From contig NZ_SCOT01000015.1 in the NCBI RefSeq assembly GCF_005502465.1, positions 21,052 to 85,051 on the forward strand: a stretch of DNA of 64,000 nucleotides, given 5' to 3'. Shown here in pieces: positions 35,007-44,884 of this stretch; position 1 is the stretch's first letter, and every line of letters starts with the position of its first letter. Made by a program: the position numbers and the translations under genes. Below the pieces are notes generated by a model that did not search any database, was not told the DNA's origin, and saw only the letters and a program-made list of their open reading frames with translations. Source of the stretch: Sphingopyxis sp. L1A2A. Its GTDB lineage: Bacteria; Pseudomonadota; Alphaproteobacteria; Sphingomonadales; Sphingomonadaceae.

Positions 35007-36788
35007 ATGGTATCGGAAACAGAAACCTCGGCTATCGGCAACGCGCTGGTGGTGCTCGGCGCCGCGGGCATCGTCATCCCGGCGTTCGCGCGCTTTCGCC
35101 TGCCGCCCGTCATCGGGTTCATCCTCGTCGGCCTGCTTGTCGGACCGTCGGGGCTGGGCTCGCTGGCCGGCGATTATCCGTGGTTGAAGCATGTCACCAT
35201 TGCCTCGGCCGACGACATCGCGCTGTTCGCCGAATTCGGCATCATCCTGCTGCTCTTCTCGATCGGCCTTGAACTGTCGTTCCGCCGCCTGTGGTCGCTC
35301 AGGAAACTGGTGTTCGGGGTCGGCGCCGCCGAACTGCTGCTCAGCGGTGCGATCCTCGGCGGCGGCCTGTGGCTGCTTGGCGGTCTTTCGACCCCGGCCG
35401 CCTTCGGCCTTGGCATCGCGCTGGCGCTGTCCTCGACCGCGCTGGTGCTGCCGATGGTGGGCACCAAGTCGGCGGTCGGCCGCGCCTCTTTTTCGATGCT
35501 GCTGTTCGAGGATCTGGCCATTGTGCCGATCATCTTCATCCTCGGCGCGTTCGCGCCCAATGCCGCGGGCGATAGCACCGAACTGCTCCTCACGACCCTG
35601 TGGCAAGGGGTGCTGGTCGTTGCCGTTCTGGCGGTCGCGGGCTGGTTTCTGCTGCCGCGCATTTTCGCTCAGGCGGCGCGCGCCAAGGATCCCGAACTGT
35701 TCCTCGCCGCCAGCCTGCTGGTGGTCATCGTCGCCGCGCTCGCGACCGCCACCGTCGGCCTGTCACCGATCGTCGGCGCGCTGCTCGCCGGGCTGATGAT
35801 CGCCGAAACCGAATATCATGGCGAGGTCGAGGCGATCACCGCCCCGTTCAAAGGCCTCGCGCTCGGGGTGTTCCTGATCAGCGTCGGCATGGGCCTCAAC
35901 CTCAAGACGATCGCCGAGCAATGGCCGATGCTCGTCGCGGCCGTCGTCGGGGTGGTGGTCGTCAAGGCGGTGGTCACCGCGCTGCTGCTGCGCTTTTCGG
36001 GCGCCCGCCGCGGCACCGCCGCCGAAGTTGGCCTGTTGATGTCCAGCCCGTCGGAAACCACGTTGATCGTGCTGACCGCCGCATTGGCGGCGGGGATCAT
36101 CGACCCTGACACCGCCAGTTTCTGGCAATTGGTCACCGCGATCGGCCTTACCATCACGCCGCTGCTCGCGCGCGTCGGCCATGATATTGCGCGGCGGATC
36201 GAGATGCGCAGTGGCGACACGCCCGACGAAGAACCCGCGACAGCGCGCACCGTGATCGTCGGCTTTGGCCGCGTCGGGCGCACCGTCGCCGAATTGCTGC
36301 GCGAGCATGGCCGGTCCTATGTCGCGGTCGATGCCGATATCGACACCGTGGCGGCGGCGCGCCGCGACGGTTTTGCGGTGCGTTTCGCCGATGTCGCGCG
36401 GCCCGGCAGCCTCGACAAGCTGGGGATCGAGAGCGCCGACGCGATCGTGCTGACGATGGACGACCCGGTTCAGCAACTGCGGATGACCAAGCAGATGCGG
36501 CTGAAATATCCCGGCCTGCCGATCATCAGCCGCGCGCGCGACGCCGACCACGCCGCCGCACTCTATCAGGCGGGGGCAAGCGATGCGGTGCCCGAAACCC
36601 TCGAAAGTTCGTTGCAGCTTGCCGAGGCGGTGCTGATCGACCTGGGCGTCGCGATGGGGCCGGTGATCGCATCGATCCACGACGTTCGCGCCAGGATGCG
36701 GCGCGACATCATGACCAAGGGCGAGCTGGAGCGCGAACCCCGCATCCGCAAAGTGCGCCGCCCCGATGCCGGCAGCGAAACCGTTTAG
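35007..36788 (+). CDS. CPA2-family monovalent cation:proton antiporter with TrkA-N domain (KefB/RosB-like)
   Basis: The 593-residue protein has about 12-13 membrane helices (residues 10-395), including the family segment LLLFSIGLELSFRRLW and the LALSSTALVLPM helix. A Rossmann RCK/TrkA-N domain follows: RTVIVGFGRVGRTVAELL, then AVDADIDTV. Relatives exchange K+ or Na+ for H+. No KefF/KefG partner gene is adjacent. The stop overlaps the convergent peptidase stop by 4 nt. Confidence 0.92.
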   Translation: MVSETETSAIGNALVVLGAAGIVIPAFARFRLPPVIGFILVGLLVGPSGLGSLAGDYPWLKHVTIASADDIALFAEFGIILLLFSIGLELSFRRLWSLRKLVFGVGAAELLLSGAILGGGLWLLGGLSTPAAFGLGIALALSSTALVLPMVGTKSAVGRASFSMLLFEDLAIVPIIFILGAFAPNAAGDSTELLLTTLWQGVLVVAVLAVAGWFLLPRIFAQAARAKDPELFLAASLLVVIVAALATATVGLSPIVGALLAGLMIAETEYHGEVEAITAPFKGLALGVFLISVGMGLNLKTIAEQWPMLVAAVVGVVVVKAVVTALLLRFSGARRGTAAEVGLLMSSPSETTLIVLTAALAAGIIDPDTASFWQLVTAIGLTITPLLARVGHDIARRIEMRSGDTPDEEPATARTVIVGFGRVGRTVAELLREHGRSYVAVDADIDTVAAARRDGFAVRFADVARPGSLDKLGIESADAIVLTMDDPVQQLRMTKQMRLKYPGLPIISRARDADHAAALYQAGASDAVPETLESSLQLAEAVLIDLGVAMGPVIASIHDVRARMRRDIMTKGELEREPRIRKVRRPDAGSETV

Positions 36789-39730
36789 CGGCCACCCGCC
36801 GTCGGCGCCGCCGTTGCGGTTGCAGCGCCCAGTGCCGACGCGTCGGCCAGCGTCATGCCCTTGGGCAGGATCGCCAGCGACCATTGGCGCGCGGGGGTCA
36901 GATATTGCTGCGCCAGCCGCTGAACATCGGCGGCGGTGACCGCCGAAATATCGTCCTGGATCGACAGCGCCGCGGCGGTGATCCGCGGATCGCGCGTCGC
37001 GCCTTCGAGCAGGAACATCCAATAGACATTGCCCGTCGACGCGCGCGCGACCTGCTCGCGGATCGGCACCGCGTTGCGCGTCAATTCGTCGGCGCTGACC
37101 GGTTTTGCGACCAAGTCGGCGGCAATGTCGCGCGCGATGCCATAGAAGCGGTCGAGATCCTTGGGCGCAAGCAGGCTGCCAACGAGCAGATAGCCGCCGC
37201 TGTCAAATCCGGTCGGCCAATGGCTGTCGACCACCGGGCCGTAACTCGCCCCCTGTTCGGCGCGCAGGCGGTCGAACAGGCGGTCATTGAACACCGCCGC
37301 CAGCACCTCAAGTCCGCGCGCATCACGCGGATTGGCCAAGCCGCCGCCGGTGGGCCACGCGGTCATCGCCGCCGCCTGCCCCTGTTCGCCGCGATGATAG
37401 GCGATTTCGGGTACCGTCACATGTTTGGCAAAATCGACCCGCTGGCCGCTGGCCGGCGCCAAGGTCGGCCGCGGCGACAGCGCACCGACCGTTTCACTCA
37501 GGATCTTGCGATAGTCGATCGATTCAAGGTCGCCGAAAATCTGCACCTCAATCGGACCGCTGGCGAGCCGCGGTTCCCAGAAGGCGCGGAACGCCGCGGG
37601 CGTCAGCGCCTCGATCTGCGCTTTGTCGGGCGCGGCCCAACGTGCGTCATTGTTGGTCAACCAGCCGCGCAGATTGCGGTCGAGCACCGCATTGGGGGTG
37701 GCGTCGTTGAGGTCGTAGCCGGTGAGATACCCGATGCGGAGCCGCTCGATCGGCGCCGCGTCCCAGCGTGGCTGGGCCAGCTTGCCCGCGATCAATCGCA
37801 TCTGGTCGGCCAGATCCGCGGGTTTGCTTTCCGCCGACAGTTCGAACGCATCGTCGTCGATCGCAAAGTTCAGCTGGATTTGACGCCCGTTGGTCAGCTG
37901 GTCGATCTCATTCTGCCCCCACGGCCCGATCCCACTCGCGACCAGCGCATAGTCGCCGGTCCACAACAGGTTGGGCGCGTCGGCGGCAACGCTGCGGTTG
38001 CCGGTACCGAACCGCACATTGACGCGAACCTTGCCCGGTTCGACCTTGTTGTTCGACACCAGCGCGGTCACGCCATTGGCAAATTCAATCCGCTCGGCGC
38101 GCAGGCCGAGAATATTCGTCGTCGACGCGATCGTTCCCGGCTGACCGAACGCGGGCAGCTGTTTGAAATCGGCCTCGACCGTCGCCAGCCGATCGTCGCG
38201 CGCGGTCACCGGCGCTTTCAGCGCGGCGAGGACAGCAGAATTACCGCCCGCCGCAGTCGGGGTGGTCAGCACGGCCCGCGTCACCGGCGCCGCAAAAATC
38301 GCCTTGCTGATCTCCAGCATCACCTTCGGCGTCGCCGAGGCACGGATCGCCGCGAACATGTCGACCTGTCCCTGCGGACTGGTGACCGTCTCGCCGATGT
38401 CGACCGCGCGGACCATATCGTCGGCCAGCCGCGCGCCCGGCTCGTTGCGCGCATTTTCCAGTTCCTTGCGCAGGAACGCTTCGATTTCGTTTGCTTCGCG
38501 GTCGATGTCGGCCTGCGACGGCGGGGTGCTGACGGCATCGGCAATCACGCCGCGCACGTCGGCGAGCGCGGCCTTCCAGTCGCTGAGCGGAACGATCGAC
38601 GCCATCGTCACGTCGGCGCTGCGACTGACATACTGCTGTTCGACCGTCGCGACCAGATAGCTGCCGCCGCTGCGCGCGCGGTTCTCCAGCCGCCGGTTGA
38701 CCAGCGCTTGAGCGATGAATTCCAGATAGAGCCGTCGCGTGTTTTCGACGGTGTCGATGCGTTTCTGCCACGGGCGGACCATCGCCAGCGTCAGTGCGAG
38801 CGGCTGATTTGCCTCGACGATCTCGAGTGCTGCGGGCGCCTTGGGATCGGGTTTGCCGAAATCGGGGGCCGCCGGATTCGCCCCGTTACCCCGCCAGTCA
38901 CCGTAATATTTGGCGACCAGCCGCGCCAATTCTGCCGGGTCAGCGTCGCCGACGATGACCACCACCGCGCGCTCGGGGCGGTACCAGCGATCGTGAAACG
39001 CGGTGACCGACGTCGCGCTGGCCTTGCCCAACGACGCTGTCGTACCGATCGGCGAGCGATCGCCGAGGAGCTGGCCCGCGAACAGATGCGCGTTGGTCGC
39101 ATCGCCGATCCGTTTTTGCGGTCCGTCCGATTCGCGCAGTTCGGACATCACAACGCCGCGTTCGGCGGCGACCGCCAGTTCCGAGATCCGCGGTTCGCGA
39201 ACCATGCCCGACAGCAATTTCATGCTTTCGTCGAGGTTGGCCGGGGTCACGCTCGGCAGGTCGAGCTGGTACACGGTCTGGGTCGGAGTGGTTTGCGCGT
39301 TCGAATCGCTGCCAAAGGTAACCCCGAATCGCTGCCAGATGCGTTTGGCTTCGCCGTCGGGAATATGCTCCGAGCCGCGAAAGGTGAGATGTTCGAGCAG
39401 ATGGGCGTAACCCCGCTCTTGCTCGGTTTCGAACATCGATCCGACGTCCATCCGTACCCGGATCGACACCTGCCCCGGCGGCACCCCGTTGTTGCGCACC
39501 GCATAGCGCACGCCATTGGGCAGGACGCCGAACTGCCAGGCGGTGTCGCGCGGAATGTCGCTGCCGGCATAGAGCCAGTCGCCGCTGGGTGCCTGGCGGC
39601 TCGCCGTCGTCTTTGCCGTGCTGTCTTGGGCAATGACGGCCGCTGGCAACAGCAACAGCGCAGCGGCGGTGCTGGCACACAGGAAGGACCGGGTAAAACG
39701 AAGCGACATGCGCACGGGGGAACTGGACAT
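36785..39730 (-). CDS. Periplasmic M16 (insulinase/pitrilysin) metallopeptidase
   Basis: The 981-residue protein starts with a signal peptide (ending in LLLLPAAVIAQD). The inverted zinc motif HLLEH is at residues 110-114 and the third ligand Glu is in AVAAERGVVMSELRES. A second, inactive M16-like half follows from about residue 520, so this is the double-domain form. M16 enzymes degrade peptides inside a closed chamber. ATG 39709 is an alternative start. Confidence 0.92.
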   Translation of the reverse strand: MSSSPVRMSLRFTRSFLCASTAAALLLLPAAVIAQDSTAKTTASRQAPSGDWLYAGSDIPRDTAWQFGVLPNGVRYAVRNNGVPPGQVSIRVRMDVGSMFETEQERGYAHLLEHLTFRGSEHIPDGEAKRIWQRFGVTFGSDSNAQTTPTQTVYQLDLPSVTPANLDESMKLLSGMVREPRISELAVAAERGVVMSELRESDGPQKRIGDATNAHLFAGQLLGDRSPIGTTASLGKASATSVTAFHDRWYRPERAVVVIVGDADPAELARLVAKYYGDWRGNGANPAAPDFGKPDPKAPAALEIVEANQPLALTLAMVRPWQKRIDTVENTRRLYLEFIAQALVNRRLENRARSGGSYLVATVEQQYVSRSADVTMASIVPLSDWKAALADVRGVIADAVSTPPSQADIDREANEIEAFLRKELENARNEPGARLADDMVRAVDIGETVTSPQGQVDMFAAIRASATPKVMLEISKAIFAAPVTRAVLTTPTAAGGNSAVLAALKAPVTARDDRLATVEADFKQLPAFGQPGTIASTTNILGLRAERIEFANGVTALVSNNKVEPGKVRVNVRFGTGNRSVAADAPNLLWTGDYALVASGIGPWGQNEIDQLTNGRQIQLNFAIDDDAFELSAESKPADLADQMRLIAGKLAQPRWDAAPIERLRIGYLTGYDLNDATPNAVLDRNLRGWLTNNDARWAAPDKAQIEALTPAAFRAFWEPRLASGPIEVQIFGDLESIDYRKILSETVGALSPRPTLAPASGQRVDFAKHVTVPEIAYHRGEQGQAAAMTAWPTGGGLANPRDARGLEVLAAVFNDRLFDRLRAEQGASYGPVVDSHWPTGFDSGGYLLVGSLLAPKDLDRFYGIARDIAADLVAKPVSADELTRNAVPIREQVARASTGNVYWMFLLEGATRDPRITAAALSIQDDISAVTAADVQRLAQQYLTPARQWSLAILPKGMTLADASALGAATATAAPTAGGR

Positions 39731-39817
39731 CAGGCCATCTTATCGCCTTCGAACCTTGCTGGCCACTGAACTATCGCGGCGCTTGTCCTGCCTGCCGCAT
39801 CGGCTTAGCCAGATGGG

Positions 39818-40687
39818 ATGACCGTAACGCCCCCTCCCTCGCCCGCCGTCCCGATCGCCGCCCTGGTCCAGATGACGACCGGAATCGATCCGGCGGCCAA
39901 CCTTGCAACGATCGATCGCGCAATGGCAGAGGCAGCGGCGGCCGGCGCGGCGATGGCATTCTTACCCGAAATGTCGCTGCTCCTGGATCGCGACCGGGCA
40001 CGATCGGCGCCGCACATTGTCCGCGAAGCCGACAGCCCGTGGCCCGCGGCCTTACAGCGAATGGCGCAGAAGCATGGCCTCTGGCTCCATACGGGATCGA
40101 TCCCGGTGCTGGCCGACGATGGCGAACGGCGCGTCAACCGCAGCCATGTCATCGCCGCCGATGGCACCATCCGTGCGACCTATGACAAGGTTCACATGTT
40201 CGACGTAACCCTGCCTTCGGGCGAGAATTGGACCGAATCATCGGCCTATGTGGGCGGCGACAAAATCGTCGTCGTCGATACGCCGCTCGGCCGATTGGGG
40301 CTGAGCATCTGTTATGATTTGCGGTTTCCCGAACTTTACGGCGCATTGGTCGATCGGGGCGCAGCGCTGATCGCGATCCCCGCCGCTTTCACCGTATCAA
40401 CCGGCGAAGCGCATTGGCATGTGCTGATGCGCGCCCGCGCGATCGAAACCGGCTGCCATATCCTGGCGGCGGCGCAATGCGGTGATCATCAGGATGGCCG
40501 ATCGACCTATGGCCACAGCCTGGCCGTCGACCCGTGGGGCGCGGTGCTCGCCGATGCCGGGGCGGCGGCGGCAAGCGAGGGGGGCTATCAAACGGTTCTG
40601 GCGCCGATCGACGCGGCTGCGGCAGAGCGCGCGCGCACGGCGATCCCTTTGGCACGCTCGCGGGCGATGCGGAACATTAGGCTGTAG
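39818..40687 (+). CDS. Carbon-nitrogen hydrolase (Nit/omega-amidase-like)
   Basis: The 289-residue nitrilase-superfamily enzyme has the Glu-Lys-Cys triad: Glu51 in AFLPEMSLL, Lys124 in TYDKVHMFDV and Cys165 in LGLSICYDLRFPELYG. YDKVHMFDVTLPSGE and CYDLRFPELY match the Nit1/Nit2 group, which hydrolyses deaminated glutathione or 2-oxoglutaramate. The exact substrate is inferred from family likeness. It diverges from the M16 gene with an 87-nt gap. Confidence 0.92.
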   Translation: MTVTPPPSPAVPIAALVQMTTGIDPAANLATIDRAMAEAAAAGAAMAFLPEMSLLLDRDRARSAPHIVREADSPWPAALQRMAQKHGLWLHTGSIPVLADDGERRVNRSHVIAADGTIRATYDKVHMFDVTLPSGENWTESSAYVGGDKIVVVDTPLGRLGLSICYDLRFPELYGALVDRGAALIAIPAAFTVSTGEAHWHVLMRARAIETGCHILAAAQCGDHQDGRSTYGHSLAVDPWGAVLADAGAAAASEGGYQTVLAPIDAAAAERARTAIPLARSRAMRNIRL

Positions 40688-40767
40688 CGCCTGTCGACGG
40701 ACGTCTATCCGGCGCGCGAGCCGCGACGGCACGCCTTAACCCGCGCAAACAAATATCATAGACGCGC

Positions 40768-40798
40768 AAAAGGCCCCGAGCGGAGCTCGGAGCCTTTT
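40768..40798. terminator. Bidirectional rho-independent terminator
   Basis: Arms AAAAGGCCCCGAGC (40768-40781) and GCTCGGAGCCTTTT (40785-40798) with one mismatch, and T- and A-runs at the ends, lie between the amidase and the small convergent gene. It can serve both strands. Confidence 0.8.
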
Positions 40799-40822
40799 GG
40801 TATCAATATCGATCAGCCGTAA

Positions 40823-41050
40823 TTACGGGCTGGTCGGCGAGTCGTCGTTGTTGTCCGACGCGATGATGATGCCACCGATGATCGCAGCGAGCGCGACGAT
40901 AGCGATGATCCAGCTCGTGCTGCCTTCGAGTTCGCTCTGGCCATCAACGGCCGAAGCTGCACGTGCTGCGGGAGCGGCCGACGCGGCAACCGGGGCTGCA
41001 ATCATCGAGGTCGCTGCGAGGGAGATCGCAGCCTTCTTAAGCAGGTTCAT
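40823..41050 (-). CDS. Small exported protein with one membrane helix
   Basis: Not recognised. The 75-residue product has a signal peptide (MNLLKKAAISLAATSMIAAPVAASA), a short polar linker, a second hydrophobic helix (WIIAIVALAAIIGGIIIA) and an acidic tail SDNNDDSPTSP. GGAG lies at the right distance before ATG 41050; an ATG one codon earlier is too close. A strong terminator and a 170-nt AT-richer upstream stretch suggest a well-expressed, independently controlled gene. Confidence 0.7.
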   Translation of the reverse strand: MNLLKKAAISLAATSMIAAPVAASAAPAARAASAVDGQSELEGSTSWIIAIVALAAIIGGIIIASDNNDDSPTSP

Positions 41051-41222
41051 CATATTCTCCGTCCACTGGATTAGTTTTGTCGAATCACACCGGGGGGACC
41101 CCCGGTCTGCTTCTGCAGCGCCGTCTTAGGCACAGCGTTCAGCAAATGCAACGACGATTTGCCCTAGCTCGCCAATTCTTACCAAATTGCTAAATAGAGA
41201 GAAAGTTGTTGCATCGAAGCCA

Positions 41223-42020
41223 CTATCCGCGGCGAACATGGTCAAAGGATTCGCTGGTCACGGGATAGCCCAAATGCCCCGGAATGCACAAAAACGCCTG
41301 CCCGTCGCGATCTTCGATCCACGGTGTGATCAATTCGACCGGAAACTGGTCCGAATGCACCGAAAACCCCGTAAAATCCGTAACCTGCGCCAGGCGTTCG
41401 AGGTTGCGGCGGGTCGGAAAAATGACCGACACCTCGCCGCGGTCGGCCATGGCCAGCGTTTCGGCCGCGCTGGCCCAGAAAATATGGCTGTGCTCGGCCT
41501 CTTCGACCGTCAGTTCATGACTGTGCGGCGGCGCGGCGACGGCATAAAATCGTGTGTCGAAGGTCCGCGCTTCTTTGAAATTGGGGCACCAGCGCGCGAA
41601 AGGCACCAGTGATTCCAGCGCGATTCGATCCCCCCGCGCCGCGAGGATGTCGGAAAGCAGCGTGCCGGCCAGCAACGCCTGGCGCACCGCGGCGACATCA
41701 CCCTCGGCCAATGCCGGCCAGCCGACCGCCAGCCCGGTTTCTTCCAGCGTCTCGCGGAGCGCCGCGACCCGCGCCGCACCGTCGGCCTCGGCAAGGTCGG
41801 GCGCGTGCTGGCGGGCGACCAGATAATCGTCCGGATCGACCCGGCCGCCGGGAAAGACGACGGCGCCGGCAGCAAAGGCCATCGTCGTCGATCGCTTGAC
41901 CATGAGGATGTCATCGGCCCCGCCGCCGTCCGACGGGCGCATGATGACCAGCGTGGCGGCGGGAATGGCGCCTTCGGGCAAAATTTCGGGCTGGGCGGAT
42001 GGCGGCGCAATATTGCTCAT
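41223..42020 (-). CDS. NUDIX hydrolase with an enlarged Nudix box (NUDT19-like)
   Basis: The 265-residue protein keeps the end of the Nudix box, ALRETLEETGLAVG, and its start, FPGGRVDPDD, but about 20 extra residues separate them. The same kind of insertion is known for the acyl-CoA diphosphatase NUDT19/RP2p. The C-terminal half (VPFARWCPN, DTRFYAVAAP) fits that group too. It would cleave CoA derivatives or other nucleoside diphosphates. The ATG at 42020 is convergent-free and lies near the start of the divergent DUF4126 gene. Confidence 0.88.
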   Translation of the reverse strand: MSNIAPPSAQPEILPEGAIPAATLVIMRPSDGGGADDILMVKRSTTMAFAAGAVVFPGGRVDPDDYLVARQHAPDLAEADGAARVAALRETLEETGLAVGWPALAEGDVAAVRQALLAGTLLSDILAARGDRIALESLVPFARWCPNFKEARTFDTRFYAVAAPPHSHELTVEEAEHSHIFWASAAETLAMADRGEVSVIFPTRRNLERLAQVTDFTGFSVHSDQFPVELITPWIEDRDGQAFLCIPGHLGYPVTSESFDHVRRG

Positions 42021-42099
42021 GGCCGATGCGATAACCCTGCGCCGCGCGCTTGTCATCCTTGTCATCTCGGCATTGCGGGCCCGCGAGTGCGGGTGCAAG

Positions 42100-42765
42100 A
42101 TGGGGGCCGGCCATATGGGGAGCAGGATATTGGGAATCGTCGAGATTTTGGGCGTCGCCGGCAGTCTCAGCCTCCTCGCCGGGTGGCGGCTCTACCTCAC
42201 CATATTGGCCACCGGCACCGCGATGCATTTCGGCTGGCTGCCGCTGCCCGAACATCTGGCAGCATTGCAGGTGCTGGCCAATCCGTGGGTGCTGGGGGTC
42301 GCGGCGGTCGGCACCCTGGCCGAATTCCTGGCCGACAAAATCGCCTGGGTCGATTCGATCTGGGACATGATTCACAGCGTCATCCGCCCGCTCGGCGGCG
42401 CGCTGCTCGCCCTCGCGCTCGTCGATGCGTCGGATCCGACCTGGCAGGTGATCGCCTTTCTGCTCGGCGGCGGCGGCGCCTTGCTCAGCCACGGCGCCAA
42501 GGCGACGACGCGCGCCGTCGTCAATGCCAGCCCCGAACCGTTCAGCAATGCGGTGGTATCGACCGGCGAAGATGTCGCGACCGGCGGCCTGCTGGCGCTG
42601 GCGATCGCCTATCCGCCGGTCGCGATCGTCATCGCCATCGTGATGGCGGTCGCCGCGGTCGTGGTGATCATCGCGCTGCGCCGCCTGCTCCGCAACATCA
42701 AGGCGACACTGAAGCGCGCGCTGGGCGACGAGCCGCCCCCAGCCGACGCGCTTCCGCCCGCCTAG
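42100..42765 (+). CDS. DUF4126-family membrane protein
   Basis: The 221-residue protein has about five membrane helices and the family opening GIVEILGVAGSLSLLAGWRLYLT, shown in part as SLSLLAGWRLYLT, then LAEFLADKIAWVDSIWD. Function is unknown for the family. Start codons at 42100 and 42115 are both possible; the latter would begin MGSRILG. It ends 2 nt before the convergent FAD reductase stop. Confidence 0.75.
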   Translation: MGAGHMGSRILGIVEILGVAGSLSLLAGWRLYLTILATGTAMHFGWLPLPEHLAALQVLANPWVLGVAAVGTLAEFLADKIAWVDSIWDMIHSVIRPLGGALLALALVDASDPTWQVIAFLLGGGGALLSHGAKATTRAVVNASPEPFSNAVVSTGEDVATGGLLALAIAYPPVAIVIAIVMAVAAVVVIIALRRLLRNIKATLKRALGDEPPPADALPPA

Positions 42766-42767
42766 CG

Positions 42768-43991
42768 TCAGGCCGGGAGCAGCGCTTTCAGCGGCATTTC
42801 GGTGTCGGCGAGCTGCTCGGCGCTGGCCATCAGCCCGGCGGTGACGATCATCCGGCCTTGGACATAATCCTTGGTGGCGTTGACGCAGTCGATCGCGATC
42901 ACCTTCCCCGCCTTGAGATATACGACCGAGAAGCTGCGTGTCGCCGGATCGCCGCGCAGCACCGCGCGATCGTGGCCGGTCGACAGGCCCGCGGTCTGGA
43001 GCTTGAGGTCATATTGGTTCGACCAGAACCATGGGATGGCATGATAAGGCGCCTCGTCGCCGACGATACCTTTGGCGACGACATTCGCCTGGTCGTTGGC
43101 GTTCTGAACCGATTCAAGGCGGATGCAGGCGCCCTCTGCGAAATCATTCTCGTGTGCAGCGCAGTCGCCGATTGCATAAATGTCGGGCAGGCTGGTCTTG
43201 CACAGCCGGTCGACGAGCACGCCATTGCCGCCAGCGGCACCCGCCGCGACCAGCGGCTCGACCGCGGGAACGATGCCGATGCCGACGATGACGAGGTCGG
43301 CAGCGATGACCTCGCCGTCGGCGAGCCGAACGCCGGTGACATGCGCCTCGCCCTCGATCGCCGCAACCGACACGCCAAGGCGGAGGTCGACGCCATGGTC
43401 GCGGTGCTCGCGTTCATAAAAGCGCGACAGCTCGGTCCCGGCGACCCGCGCCAGCACGCGGTCGAGCGCCTCAAGCAGCACCACTTTCTTGCCCGCCTTG
43501 CGCAGCACCGCGGCAGCCTCAAGCCCGATGTAACCGCCGCCGATGACGACGATCTGGCCCGCAGTTTCAGAGGCCGCCTTCATCGCATCGGCGTCGGCGC
43601 GGGTGCGCACCCCCTGCACGCCGGCAAGATCGCCGCCGGGGATCGGGAGCATCCGGGGCGAGCCGCCGGTCGCCCAGACGAGCTTGCCATAACCGATCGT
43701 CTCGCCGCCCTCGGTCGTCACCTTATGGCCGGCAGGATCGACCGACACGACGCGCTGGCCGAGCAGCATCGTCACCTCGCGCTCGTCCCAATATTTGGCG
43801 GGGCGCAGCTGGATGCGTTCAAATTCCTTCTCGCCGGCGAAATATTCCTTCGACAGCGGCGGCCGTTCATAGGGCAGCTCGGGCTCGTCGCCGATGATCG
43901 CAATCGTCCCCGCGAACTTTTGCGTCCGCAGCATGATCGCCACCTGCGCGCCGCCATGTCCCGCGCCGACTATCACCACATCGAAGTGCAT
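42768..43991 (-). CDS. FAD/NAD(P)H-dependent ferredoxin or rubredoxin reductase
   Basis: The 407-residue flavoprotein has the FAD fold [12 protein letters not shown] at the N-terminus, [10 protein letters not shown], a second Rossmann motif [16 protein letters not shown] for NAD(P)H, and IYAIGDCA. The C-terminal domain ([10 protein letters not shown]) is of the reductase type that serves dioxygenases, P450 ferredoxins or rubredoxin. No ferredoxin or oxygenase gene is near, so its partner is unknown. GAGGAC precedes ATG 43991, and a palindrome lies 32 nt further upstream. Confidence 0.92.
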   Translation of the reverse strand: MHFDVVIVGAGHGGAQVAIMLRTQKFAGTIAIIGDEPELPYERPPLSKEYFAGEKEFERIQLRPAKYWDEREVTMLLGQRVVSVDPAGHKVTTEGGETIGYGKLVWATGGSPRMLPIPGGDLAGVQGVRTRADADAMKAASETAGQIVVIGGGYIGLEAAAVLRKAGKKVVLLEALDRVLARVAGTELSRFYEREHRDHGVDLRLGVSVAAIEGEAHVTGVRLADGEVIAADLVIVGIGIVPAVEPLVAAGAAGGNGVLVDRLCKTSLPDIYAIGDCAAHENDFAEGACIRLESVQNANDQANVVAKGIVGDEAPYHAIPWFWSNQYDLKLQTAGLSTGHDRAVLRGDPATRSFSVVYLKAGKVIAIDCVNATKDYVQGRMIVTAGLMASAEQLADTEMPLKALLPA

Positions 43992-44022
43992 CGCGTCCTC
44001 TCCCGCCGTCCGTGCGCGTCCC

Positions 44023-44037
44023 TTGCATGGCATGCAA
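44023..44037. promoter_or_regulatory. Perfect 15-nt palindrome upstream of the FAD reductase
   Basis: TTGCATG-G-CATGCAA is a perfect inverted repeat with a one-base centre, 32 nt upstream of the reductase start. It has the size of a dimeric repressor site. No neighbouring TetR/MarR-type gene is visible. Confidence 0.4.
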
Positions 44038-44104
44038 TACGAGACAAGCGGCGGCGGGCTGGTGATCGGCAAAGAAAAACTTGGCAGCGGCGACGCCGCA
44101 GCGA

Positions 44105-44884
44105 TCAGTCGCGGTGGGCCAGCCGGGCGCGGATTGCCGCGGTATAGGTGCGGCCGACGCGCAGCTCGGTGCCATCGCTCAGCACGGCGATCAGCGAATG
44201 AAACTGCCCGCTTTTGACGCGCTCTACCGCGTCGACCCGGACCATCGTGCTGCGATGGATGCGCAGAAATTGCTGCGCAGGCAACAGCCGTTCCAGCGTT
44301 GCAAGATTTTCGTTGTAGAGATAGCTCTGGCCGTCGGCGTGGAGGCGGACATAGTCGCGTTCGGCGCCGACGTGGCTGATGCTCTCGGGCTTGATTCGGA
44401 TATATTCGCCGCTGGCCCGTACCCATAATTCGGCCATGTGCTGACGCCCGCTGTCGCCGGTTGCGCGCAGATTGGCGACCACCTCTTCCAACTCGCGGAT
44501 GCGGTCGCTGCTGTTCGACTGATCGACTGCGGCGCGCGCGCGGTCCATTGCGGTCTGGAACCGTCCCGTTTCGATCGGTTTGGTGACATAATCGACCGCG
44601 CGCGCATCGAATGCGCGCAACGCCTGATCGTTGAATGCGGTGACGAAAACGACCGCCGGGGCGGGATCGGACAAGTGGCGGAGCAGGTCGAACCCGCTGC
44701 CGCCCGGCATCCGGATGTCGAGCAGGATGATGTGGCACGCGGAGGTGGCCAGCCATTCGACCGCCTGCGCGACATTGCCCGCCTGTCCCACCTCGCCCAC
44801 CCACGGCAGCTGTTGCGCCAACCGCACCGCACGGCGCCGCGCCAACGGCTCGTCATCGACGACCAATATCGCCAGACCCGCCAT
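44105..44884 (-). CDS. LytTR-type response regulator (LytR/AlgR family)
   Basis: The 259-residue protein has a receiver domain ([14 protein letters not shown]; phospho-acceptor Asp in [17 protein letters not shown] loop at DYVTKPIE) and a LytTR DNA-binding domain from about residue 150 ([28 protein letters not shown]). Its start shares a base with the kinase stop (TAATG), so it is translated with the kinase at 44884-46104. Targets are unknown. Confidence 0.94.
   Translation of the reverse strand: MAGLAILVVDDEPLARRRAVRLAQQLPWVGEVGQAGNVAQAVEWLATSACHIILLDIRMPGGSGFDLLRHLSDPAPAVVFVTAFNDQALRAFDARAVDYVTKPIETGRFQTAMDRARAAVDQSNSSDRIRELEEVVANLRATGDSGRQHMAELWVRASGEYIRIKPESISHVGAERDYVRLHADGQSYLYNENLATLERLLPAQQFLRIHRSTMVRVDAVERVKSGQFHSLIAVLSDGTELRVGRTYTAAIRARLAHRD

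Noticed and set aside
36884..39769. Open plus-strand frame of 961 codons opposite the M16 peptidase
   Set aside because: The peptidase frame has a signal peptide and the HLLEH motif; the plus frame is low-complexity Arg/Gly/Asp-rich.
41805..44147. Open plus-strand frame of 780 codons across Nudix, DUF4126 and FAD reductase genes
   Set aside because: Covers three recognisable genes; composition typical of a shadow.
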